Shown: positions 6,240 to 12,099 of the stretch, one piece after another | Layout: each line of letters starts with the position of its first letter | How positions within the stretch are numbered: position 1 is the stretch's first letter | Origin: JBIOYL01 sp044870185 | GTDB taxonomy: Bacteria; Actinomycetota; CALGFH01 | NCBI GenBank assembly: GCA_044870185.1 | Contig: JBIOYL010000449.1 | Span: 1 to 12,099, forward strand | Direction: 5' to 3' | Length of the DNA: 12,099 nt | The notes under the pieces: model-generated | Told to the model about the DNA's origin: nothing | Seen by the model: the letters and a program-made list of their open reading frames with translations, nothing else | The model's database searches: none | Translations under genes and position numbers: made by a program

Positions 6240-7768
6240 CTAGATCTCTGCGCCGCGGCCGAAGAACTGGGTGTCCTCCCGCGACCCGCCCTGTCCTTCG
6301 CCGATCGTGCGGTAGTCGGCGACCAGCTCGATCGAGCGCAGGTACTTGACCATCTTGTAGCCCAGCTGGGTTTCCACCCGCAGCCGCAGCGGTGCGCCGT
6401 GCCGCAGCGGCAGCGGCTGGTCGTTGAGCTCGTAGGCGAGGATGGTCTGCCGATGATAGGCGAGGGTGGGGTCGATCACCTCGTAGAAGGGCTGGAGCGG
6501 CTTGCCGCCGTAGGTGTACTGCGCCAGCCCGTACGAGGTGAACTTGAGGTAGCGGGCCTCGGGCAGCGGCTCGCAGCGTGCCAGGAGCTCGCTCAGGCGG
6601 ACGCCCCGCCACTTGCCCACGCCCGACCATCCCTGCACGCAGTTGTGCTTGGTGATCTGGACCTGACTGGGCATGGCCCGCAGCTCCTCCAGGGACAGGC
6701 ACAGCGGATGCTTGACCAGTCCGCCGACGTCCAAGCGCCAGTCGCGGAAGCCGTTGCGGGCCAGGTCGGCGAACTCCGGTGACTCCTCCACTTTGGGGGG
6801 CGCCCCGTTGACCCAGTGGTAGGGGGAGATGTCGGCCTCCTGGTAGCGCTGGCCCGGGGCGAGGTGGTGGAGCGCGAGCTTGCGCACCGGCGCCTCGATC
6901 CGGTCCAGCGCGACCTGGACCCGGCGCTTGTGCCGCAGGGTGTACCAGGTGGCCCAGACGTTGACCGCCAGCACCACCAGCAGGGCGACGATGCCGATGC
7001 TCACGGCCAAGCCCAGCTTCTCCGGTGACCCGCCCAGCACGATGTTGGTGATGTTGTTGCGGGGGTGGACCAGCAGCACCAGGGCGGTGTGCGTCACCGT
7101 GAAGACCACGAACAGCACCATCCCCGCGAAGTGGAGGCTCCGCGCCGCCTGGCGGCCGCCGAAGAGCTTGATGTAGCCGGGGAAGCTGGCGGCGATGGCG
7201 GGTGACAATGCCGCGCCGGTGGCCAGCATGAGCGGCGCCAGCACGAACACGACGAAGGCGTAGGCCAGCTGCTGCAGCGCGTCGTAGGGGCGAAGTCGCT
7301 CAGCGGGGGCGCGTTCAGGCTCAGATAGGTCAGCAGGGAATGCCAGGCCCGGGGAACGACGTCCCAGGACGTCGGCAGCAGCCGTGACCACTCGCCGGTT
7401 GCGAACAGCAGCACCACGTAGACGAGGCCGGTGAGCAGCCACAGCGTGTTGGTCACGCCGTGCCAGTGCCGGCCCAGCCCCAGGTTCTTGCGGCCCGGCA
7501 GCGCCAGCCACGGGGACACGCTCAGCTCGTCCTCGCGGGCGGTGTAGATGACGTCCTCCCCGGTCGGCACCCGCTTCCTGGTGAACTTCAACCATTCCTT
7601 GCCGGGCGTGCAGCCGTCGTCGAAGTACAGGCGGGGATGCGAGGCCAGGATCTCGATGCCGCTGCGGACCAGCAGCGCCATGAACAACACGGTCAGGAAG
7701 TGGCTGAACCGCAGCCAGGCCGGAAACGCAACCGAGGCCGCCGCGAGGATGTGCTGCTCCACGCTCAT
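6240..7768 (-). pseudogene. Cytochrome b561-like / molybdopterin-domain oxidoreductase fusion with one frameshift
   Basis: With one base restored the product is 509 residues. The N-terminal half is a b561-like membrane domain: helices at about 17-42, 104-124, 165-188, 211-235 and 252-276, with histidines at H23, H101/H103, H213 and H227 as possible heme ligands. The C-terminal half (about 335-490) is an Oxidored_molyb domain. It has KHNCVQGWSGVGKWRG, where C377 is the expected molybdenum ligand, and ends in GYKMVKYLRSIELV. Such fusions pair a membrane electron carrier with a SuoX/MsrP-fold molybdoenzyme; the substrate is unknown. The frame breaks at 7287-7291, where the run of four C after residue Phe159 needs a fifth to give SDFAPYDALQQL. 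The start ATG 7768 has only a G-run before it. The stop lies 65 bp upstream of the alcohol dehydrogenase ATG. Sequencing error or true frameshift cannot be separated here. Confidence 0.85.
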
Positions 7769-7782
7769 CCCCCCGTTCTTGC

Positions 7783-7798
7783 GCTGAGAGGCTGAGAG
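7783..7798 (-). repeat. 8-bp tandem duplication in the leader of the b561/molybdopterin gene
   Basis: GCTGAGAG (plus strand) occurs at 7783-7790 and again at 7791-7798, 15-30 bases upstream of ATG 7768. It lies where a 5' leader or Shine-Dalgarno spacing could be affected. Confidence 0.8.
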
Positions 7799-7857
7799 GA
7801 CGCCGTCGCCAAATTCGAAGGGGTGGGTTTCGGGCCGGTCGCGGGACACGTCACGCC

Positions 7858-7884
7858 ATGGTATCCCCCAAGTCACGGCCGCAA
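7858..7884 (-). promoter_or_regulatory. Weak candidate promoter for the b561/molybdopterin gene
   Basis: On the minus strand TACCAT (7858-7863) has a TTGCGG-like element (7879-7884) 15 bp upstream. The spacing is short, and the leader to ATG 7768 would be about 80 bases. It lies in the 218-bp gap between this gene and the sucrase/ferredoxin-like gene, where nothing else is evident. Confidence 0.2.
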
Positions 7885-7986
7885 CGCCGGCGGCCGCACG
7901 GCGGGCCACGAGGGTCGACCGCCCTTCGGGACCGGCTCGGGCAGCGGCTGCGCGGGCCTGCCCGGCCCCGGGCCTGCCCGGACCGG

Positions 7987-8925
7987 TCAGGAGACCTGCT
8001 CGGCGCGCAGGTCCAGCAGCGCGTATGTGGGCGGGCGGGACGGCCCGGGCGCGTCGCAGCACAGCAGCCAGGCCTCGTCGGTCCGGGTGGCCCGCAGCCG
8101 CACCCGGTAGCGGCTGCCGGAGCGCCCGACGAACCACACGGTCGCCTCGCCGCCGGCGGCGCGCTCGCGGCGGGCGAGGACGAGGTCGTCGACGCCACGC
8201 AGCCCCGTGCGCTGGCGCAGCAGATGCTCGGCCGCCTGCACCACCGGCTCGTAGCAGGAGCGGCCCCGGTAGTGGTCCAGGTCGACGAGACCGCGCTCGT
8301 ACAGCCCGGCCACCCGGGGGGCGGTGCGGGGGCCGACCCGGCCGAAGTACAGCCCGTCCGGGAAGCAGACCAGGTTGCCGGCGAACCGGTCCCCGCCCAC
8401 ATGCGAGCATTCCCAGACCCGCTCGCCGACCACCTCGTCGAGGGCGCGGGCCAGCGGCCGCCCGTAGGTGGCGCAGCAGCGGTCGTGCCGCCCGTTGGTG
8501 CAGGCCAGGTAGAGCGGCCGGGTGACGGGGTCGCCGAAGCCGGCCCGCTCGCCGGCGCCGAGCCGCGCCAGGTCGAGCTCGTCCAGCTCGGCCGGGCCGG
8601 CGAGCTGACGCCGCTCGACCCAGCGGGCGCGCAGCCCGGTGTGGGCGACAAAGCACTGGCGCGGGCCGGGCACGGCCCGGCCGAGCCGGCGGATGAGCAG
8701 CACCCGGACCCCGGCCCGCCGCGCCCGGGCGGCCAGCGTTCGGGCCGCGGCCCGGTCCAGCCGGCTCTCCAGCAGCGCGTCCCGTCCCCACGGTCCCGGC
8801 TGCTCGAGCAGCAGCCAGCTGCGCACCCGGGAGGCCGTGGCGAGCATGGGCTCGTCCCGGGCCAGGGAACGGCGTGTGCAGGTCGCCGGCTCAGGCAACA
8901 GGGACGGACTCCAGCATGCCCTCAC
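7987..8925 (-). CDS. Sucrase/ferredoxin-like (Suc_Fer) family protein
   Basis: The product is about 312 residues from GTG 8925; a start at TTG 8898 (303 residues) is also possible. The Suc_Fer-like family has a thioredoxin-like ferredoxin fold, and the yeast relative Apd1 holds a [2Fe-2S] cluster with Cys and His ligands. Visible here are VRSWLLLEQPGPWGRDAL near the N-terminus, ACTNGRHDRCC (C142, C150, C151) and WECSHVGGDRFAGNLVCFP (C173, H175), followed by GLYFGRV. Apd1's HxxxH pair appears here as H175 and D179. The gene overlaps the end of the JmjC oxygenase gene (8891), so the two are probably co-translated. An electron-transfer role for the oxygenase or another partner is inference. There is no signal peptide or membrane helix, so it is cytoplasmic. 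Confidence 0.85.
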   Translation of the reverse strand: MRACWSPSLLPEPATCTRRSLARDEPMLATASRVRSWLLLEQPGPWGRDALLESRLDRAAARTLAARARRAGVRVLLIRRLGRAVPGPRQCFVAHTGLRARWVERRQLAGPAELDELDLARLGAGERAGFGDPVTRPLYLACTNGRHDRCCATYGRPLARALDEVVGERVWECSHVGGDRFAGNLVCFPDGLYFGRVGPRTAPRVAGLYERGLVDLDHYRGRSCYEPVVQAAEHLLRQRTGLRGVDDLVLARRERAAGGEATVWFVGRSGSRYRVRLRATRTDEAWLLCCDAPGPSRPPTYALLDLRAEQVS

Positions 8926-10051
8926 GGATCAGCCGGCGCACGAGCACCAGCCGGCTCGCCTCGTCGAGCTGGCCGGCGAGCGCACCGACGGTGAACCGGT
9001 CGGCGGCCAGGATGGCGCGCAGCGCCGGCTCCAGGTGGGCCGGCAGGACGAGCTGCCGGTCACCCAACAGCACGGTCAGCTCGCCGCCGCCGGCGGCCAG
9101 CTGGCAGACCGAGCCGGGCCGCCGGCGCACGACGGTGGCGTCGGTGACGGTGTCCAGGGCGAGCAGCTGCTGGAGCTGGCCGGTCAGCAGCGGCGGCCGG
9201 CTGGCCAGGAACCGCCGCCGGGCGGCGTCGGCGACCCGGGCCGGGTCGAGCTTGCCCAGCCGCCCGGCGAGCTCGTCGAGCTGCTCGGCCACCCGGGCGA
9301 CGAGCGCCTCGGGGTGGTCGGCGAACCCGACCGGCAGCGGCTCGGCGAACGCCTGGTCGGCGAGCACCTCGGCGACCGCGTCGCGCAGCACCTCCTCCCA
9401 CCGGTAGGCGAGCACGCCGACGGTCAGGTGCACCGAGGCGGCGTCGGCGGTGCGGGCGGCGTGAGGGAAGCCGCGCGGCACGTACAGGCAGTCGCCGGGC
9501 GACAGGGTGGCGCCCACGAGCCGCTCGCCCGGGGCTGTGCCGGCCGGCCGGTACACCTCCCACTGCTTGCGGCCGTGGAGCTGGAGCACGAACACGTCGT
9601 GGCCGTCGGCGTGCACGCCCAGCCCGCGCGAGGCGGGCGGGGTGATGTAGGCGTTGGCCTGCACCGGATGGGTGAGGGACAGCTCCAGCTCGCGGCAGAA
9701 GCGCCCGAGCGGCAGCCAGTAGCGGTGCAGACTCTGCAGCACGATGGTCGCGCCGCCCTCGAACGCCGCGTACACGCGCCCGGGATCGGCGAGGTCGCGG
9801 ACCGGCCGGCTGCCCATCCGGCCCGACTTGGTGTAGGTCGCCGGGTCGAGCGGCCGGCCGTCCTTGACCAGCCGGAACGCCGGCAGGCGCGGTTCGGTGG
9901 CCGACAGGATGTGGTCGACGTCGGCCAGGGAGAACAGGTCCGCGAACGCCGCCCGGTCCGCCCTGGGCCGGTACAGCGGGGCCCGCGCCCAGTGGCGCCG
10001 GGTGAACTGGCCGGCGTCGCCCACACACCGCCGCAGGGCGCCGTCACCCAC
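8891..10051 (-). CDS. JmjC/cupin_4 Fe(II)/2-oxoglutarate oxygenase (ribosomal-oxygenase-like fold)
   Basis: The 386-residue product matches the cupin_4/RoxA-like family, which hydroxylates side chains of proteins or peptides. The iron site is present: H147 and D149 in VHADGHDVFVLQ, and H197 in VPRGFPHAA. QANAYITPP (131-139) and the basic GRKQWEVY (160-167) lie where the family has active-site and 2-oxoglutarate-binding residues. A long C-terminal part (about 220-386) is helical and probably forms the dimerisation and winged-helix region. GTG 10051 is chosen because LRRCVGD near the N-terminus is where the family alignment begins; no Shine-Dalgarno is seen, and a hairpin sits just upstream. 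It lies 59 bp after the acidic repeat gene and overlaps the sucrase/ferredoxin-like gene. The substrate is not known; the neighbouring repeat protein is a candidate. Confidence 0.88.
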   Translation of the reverse strand: MGDGALRRCVGDAGQFTRRHWARAPLYRPRADRAAFADLFSLADVDHILSATEPRLPAFRLVKDGRPLDPATYTKSGRMGSRPVRDLADPGRVYAAFEGGATIVLQSLHRYWLPLGRFCRELELSLTHPVQANAYITPPASRGLGVHADGHDVFVLQLHGRKQWEVYRPAGTAPGERLVGATLSPGDCLYVPRGFPHAARTADAASVHLTVGVLAYRWEEVLRDAVAEVLADQAFAEPLPVGFADHPEALVARVAEQLDELAGRLGKLDPARVADAARRRFLASRPPLLTGQLQQLLALDTVTDATVVRRRPGSVCQLAAGGGELTVLLGDRQLVLPAHLEPALRAILAADRFTVGALAGQLDEASRLVLVRRLIREGMLESVPVA

Positions 10052-10053
10052 CG

Positions 10054-10073
10054 CGCACCCCGCCGAGGGTGCG
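10054..10073 (-). promoter_or_regulatory. Hairpin between the acidic repeat gene and the oxygenase gene
   Basis: A perfect 7-bp stem (CGCACCC with GGGTGCG) with a 6-base loop occupies the place of the oxygenase's ribosome binding site, ending 2 bases before GTG 10051. There is no T-run, so it is not a standard terminator. It could attenuate transcription or hide the start. Confidence 0.45.
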
Positions 10074-10110
10074 GGAAGGCCCGCTCACGCAGGCGAGCTG
10101 GGCCGGCCGG

Positions 10111-10449
10111 CTAGCGGTCGGTGCCGTCGGCATCGTCACCGGTGTCGGTCCCGTCGGCGTCCTCCCCGGTGTCCACGCGGTCGCCGGTGTCGGTCTCGTC
10201 GGTGGTGTCGCCGGTGTCGACGCCGTCGCCCGTCTCGGTGGTGTCGGCCCGGTCACCGGCGTCGACGCCGTCGGCGGCATCGCCGGTGTCGGTGCCGTCG
10301 GCGGTGTCGACCCCGTCGCCCGGCCCGGCCGTGTCGGTGCCGTCGGTGTCCTGGGTGGCTGCGGAGGCGGCCGGGTCACCGGGCCGTTCCGAGCCCGCCC
10401 AGACGGTCTTGATGTCCTGGTCCTCGAGACGTGTGCTGTCAGCGCTCAT
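10111..10449 (-). CDS. Acidic three-residue-repeat protein, possible oxygenase substrate
   Basis: The product is 112 residues. Residues 1-33 are an ordinary, non-repetitive leader-like part containing LEDQDIKTVW. Residues 34-112 hold 26 Asp, 3 Glu and 18 Thr among 79 residues, with no Lys, Cys or aromatic residue. From residue 45 to 111 every third position is acidic: 23 positions in a row, Asp at all but 72 and 96, which are Glu. The typical unit is DGTDTGD with Gly, Thr, Val or Ala between. There is no signal peptide or membrane helix. The start is strongly supported by GGAGG 5 bases before ATG 10449, and a candidate promoter lies upstream. A JmjC oxygenase and a ferredoxin-like protein follow on the same strand. 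I do not recognise the family. Options are a ribosomally made peptide precursor or hydroxylation substrate, a metal-binding acidic protein, or a disordered linker protein. The function is inferred from context only. Confidence 0.75.
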   Translation of the reverse strand: MSADSTRLEDQDIKTVWAGSERPGDPAASAATQDTDGTDTAGPGDGVDTADGTDTGDAADGVDAGDRADTTETGDGVDTGDTTDETDTGDRVDTGEDADGTDTGDDADGTDR

Positions 10450-10454
10450 CGCAA

Positions 10455-10459
10455 CCTCC
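10455..10459 (-). promoter_or_regulatory. Shine-Dalgarno of the acidic repeat gene
   Basis: GGAGG on the minus strand, 5 bases before ATG 10449. This is one of the best-placed ribosome binding sites in the window and the main sign that this low-complexity frame is a translated gene. Confidence 0.7.
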
Positions 10460-10537
10460 GACGGCGGTGGCCGATCACGGCCGGGGCCGGTCGCGGCCCG
10501 GGGCGGTGGTCGGCCGGGCGGGATGCCGGACGCACCG

Positions 10538-10567
10538 ACGCTACCATCACGCTGCGCGCGTTGGCAG
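10538..10567 (-). promoter_or_regulatory. Candidate promoter of the acidic repeat/oxygenase/ferredoxin-like unit
   Basis: On the minus strand CTGCCA (10562-10567) and TAGCGT (10538-10543) are 18 bp apart, and TGG directly precedes the -10, making it an extended type. Transcription would start near 10531 with a leader of about 80 bases. It lies in the 150-bp gap downstream of the YbhN-like gene. Confidence 0.45.
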
Positions 10568-10599
10568 CCCGGTCGTGGCAGCCTCGGCCGCCGTCCCGG

Positions 10600-11784
10600 T
10601 CACGAGCGGCTCGAGGCGATGGCCGGCTCCAGCGGCTGCTCGCGGTCCCGTACGGGGTCCCGTACGGCCACGGCATGCTGGCGGCGGTCGTGCAGTGCCA
10701 GCCCGAGCCAGGCCAGCCAGCCGGTCGCGACCACCAGCCAGAAGCTAACGCCCCGGTACAGCAGCACGGCGGCGCCGCTGGCGGCCGGCTCGCCGCCGTA
10801 GGCGACCAGGGTCAGCATCAGGCCGCCCTCGACCAGGCCGAGGCCGCCGGGGGTGATCGGCAGGGCGGCGAGCAGCTGGGCGCCGCCGTAGGCGAGCAGC
10901 ACCCCACGCCAGGGCACCGGACCGCCGACGGCCAGGAACGCCGCCACCAGGCAGGCGCAGTCGGCGAGCCAGTTCAGGGCCGCGAACCCGCCGGCCGCCA
11001 GCCACGCCCGGCCGGAAGGACGCACCGCCTCGACGGAGGCGATCGCCCGCTCGGCCCCGCCCAGCAGGCGGCAGACGACGCCGGGCAGCAGGCGCCGACC
11101 CCGGGCGAGCACCCAGCCCAGCGCCCGGACCAGCACGGTCGGATAGCGGAACAGCACCGCGACCGCGAGCGCGCCGGTGAACACCACCAGCGCGGTGATG
11201 CGCAGCACCGGCCCCGGCCCGCCGCCGGCCAGCGCGACGCCTGCCAGCACCACCCCGGCCAGGGCGGCCACCGACCACGCGCCGCTGGCGAGCTGCACCC
11301 ACGCCGCCACGACCCCGTCGACGCCGCGGCGGCGGTACTGCTGGAAGGCGTAGCCTTCCGAGACGGCCACCCCGGCGGGCAAGGAACGGGACAGGGCGTT
11401 GCTGGCCAGCGTGATCAGCGCCATCGTGCCCAGCCCGAGCCGGACCGCACCGATGCGCAGCAGCCAGCGCTGCAGCCGGGCCAGGGCCATGACCGAGCCG
11501 ACCTGCGCGGCGATCGCGACCAGCAGCCAGCCCCAGTGCAGGTGGCCGAGCAGCGTGCCGACCGTGCCCATGCTGCCACGCCGGTGCAGCAGCACCACGC
11601 CGGCCAGGCCGACGCCGGCGACCTCCAGCGCGACGCGCACCAGCGCGGCGCGGTGCCGCCGTGCCCAGCCGGCCATGCCGCGGGCTGGGTGCCCCGCCAA
11701 GCGCCCCGCCGTGGCCGCCTCGGCCGGCCGAGGCCGGCTGTCTTCGGGACGGCACGGCCGCCCGCCCTGCTGCGCTCGATCCAC
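10600..11784 (-). CDS. YbhN/AglD-type membrane protein (lysylphosphatidylglycerol synthase transmembrane domain family)
   Basis: The 394-residue product has a basic cytoplasmic N-terminus (about 1-45) followed by seven or eight hydrophobic helices. It carries family landmarks: GWLLVAIAAQVGSVMALARLQRWLL, here split over two helices, and TLASNALSRSLPAGVAVSEGYAF. Later come the conserved ALPITPGGLGLVEGGL near residue 310 and a final helix at about 345-365. The family shares the flippase-like membrane domain of MprF, but single-domain members usually have no assigned substrate. The start is GTG 11784, with GAAAGGA 9 bases upstream; an internal ATG (MAGWARRHR, residue 37) is an alternative. The C-terminus contains an in-frame 12-bp duplication that gives VRDPVRDR. 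It looks intact. No functional link to the downstream acidic repeat gene is evident. Confidence 0.85.
   Translation of the reverse strand: MDRAQQGGRPCRPEDSRPRPAEAATAGRLAGHPARGMAGWARRHRAALVRVALEVAGVGLAGVVLLHRRGSMGTVGTLLGHLHWGWLLVAIAAQVGSVMALARLQRWLLRIGAVRLGLGTMALITLASNALSRSLPAGVAVSEGYAFQQYRRRGVDGVVAAWVQLASGAWSVAALAGVVLAGVALAGGGPGPVLRITALVVFTGALAVAVLFRYPTVLVRALGWVLARGRRLLPGVVCRLLGGAERAIASVEAVRPSGRAWLAAGGFAALNWLADCACLVAAFLAVGGPVPWRGVLLAYGGAQLLAALPITPGGLGLVEGGLMLTLVAYGGEPAASGAAVLLYRGVSFWLVVATGWLAWLGLALHDRRQHAVAVRDPVRDREQPLEPAIASSRS
10645..10667 (-). repeat. 12-bp tandem duplication within the YbhN-like C-terminus
   Basis: GTCCCGTACGGG (plus strand, 10645-10656) is repeated at 10657-10667, with the last base differing. 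The unit is a multiple of three, so it only adds four residues (VRDP then VRDR) and keeps the frame open. Confidence 0.8.
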
Positions 11785-11793
11785 CCGTCAGCG

Positions 11794-11800
11794 TCCTTTC
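11794..11800 (-). promoter_or_regulatory. Shine-Dalgarno of the YbhN-like gene
   Basis: GAAAGGA on the minus strand lies 9 bases before GTG 11784. It favours this start over the internal ATG at residue 37. Confidence 0.5.
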
Positions 11801-12033
11801 CCGCCGGCGTCCTGCCGATGCGCTCTGCCCGTGCCGTCGCATCCGGCCGGCGGCGTCGTCGACCCGTCCGGCCGTCGCGTCCGTCCCGCCGGCGGCACCC
11901 GTCGTGCCGTCGTACTCCCGGTCGTCTCCCAACGGCCCGGCACCGTTACCGGCCTCAAGCCGCCGCGCGGCCCCCGGAGCCCGGGAGCTGGCGCTGCCTT
12001 GGGCAACACCCGAGGGAGCGGGCGCATTCCAAG

Positions 12034-12075
12034 GCGGCCGCATTCCCGCGGCCGCATTCCCGCGGCCGCATTCCC
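12034..12075 (+). repeat. Three perfect copies of a 14-bp unit containing the NotI sequence
   Basis: GCGGCCGCATTCCC is present at 12034-12047, 12048-12061 and 12062-12075. Degenerate copies flank it on both sides (about 12021-12033 and 12076-12099). The repeat may run past the window edge. Confidence 0.9.
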
Positions 12076-12099
12076 GGCGGCCGCGTCCAGGCGGCCGTA

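Larger units (their letters stand above)
11785..12099. other. 315-bp end region without a supported gene
   Basis: Open frames on the minus strand here have compositions rich in Arg, Gly, Pro and Ala and match no family I know. The only structures I see are the Shine-Dalgarno of the YbhN-like gene and the 14-bp tandem repeat near the window edge. No promoter for the YbhN-like gene is clear. Confidence 0.5.

Noticed and set aside
3118..6702. Single continuous minus frame joining the dehydrogenase N-terminus to the norZ core
   Set aside because: The join is an accident of the 7-bp duplication and the norZ deletion falling in one frame. The spacer is low-complexity and norZ has its own promoter, Shine-Dalgarno and start.
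10121..10360. Regular repeats that might suggest a CRISPR or direct-repeat array
   Set aside because: The period is 9 bases and matches codons of a translated acidic protein with a good ribosome binding site; there are no spacer-sized unique segments.
11788..12057. 89-codon minus frame ending 4 bases before the YbhN-like GTG
   Set aside because: It has Arg/Pro/Gly-rich composition, no ribosome binding site and no recognisable motif, and part of it is the 14-bp tandem repeat.

Overview
The base composition (very high GC, G/C at nearly every third codon position), a mycobacterial-type ATP-dependent DNA ligase (LigB), an alcohol dehydrogenase close to Rhodococcus ADH-A, and GTG starts with 4-base overlaps point to a high-GC actinomycete (Actinomycetota). 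I cannot resolve the order. No rRNA, tRNA or CRISPR array is visible.

Plus strand, left part. The window opens inside the C-terminus of an IS200/IS605-type TnpB (3-179). Its right-end hairpin follows at 184-203, and the element stops right in front of a PPC/DUF296-domain gene (237-650), whose extended -10 sits just outside the element. ligB (764-2323) follows.

Minus strand, middle (7768 down to 2430). Four genes lie in line: a cytochrome b561/molybdopterin-domain fusion, a zinc alcohol dehydrogenase, a quinol-type nitric oxide reductase (norZ), and a small cysteine-motif membrane protein that overlaps norZ by GTGA. Each carries one frame-breaking lesion as written: a C-run 1-base loss at about 7287, a 7-bp tandem duplication at 5865-5878, an out-of-frame loss of the periplasmic domain at about 4876-4882, and a C-run 1-base loss at about 2804. 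Flanking genes are intact. Either a respiratory/NO-detoxification block is decaying as a unit, or the two homopolymer cases are sequencing errors laid over two real lesions.

Minus strand, right part (11784 down to 7987). An intact YbhN/AglD-type membrane protein is followed by a likely three-gene unit. It begins with a 112-aa extremely acidic protein built on a strict three-residue period (acidic residue at every third position from 45 to 111). Next come a JmjC/cupin_4 Fe(II)/2-oxoglutarate oxygenase and a sucrase/ferredoxin-like protein overlapping the oxygenase gene. A promoter, a strong ribosome binding site and an intergenic hairpin fit a 'substrate first, enzymes second' operon. This is the best candidate for an undescribed system: a repetitive Asp/Thr peptide hydroxylated by its neighbour.

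A second theme is short perfect tandem duplications (7, 8, 12, 13, 14, 20 and 22 bp units) scattered across the window. Two start at a stop codon or directly after one, and one breaks the alcohol dehydrogenase.
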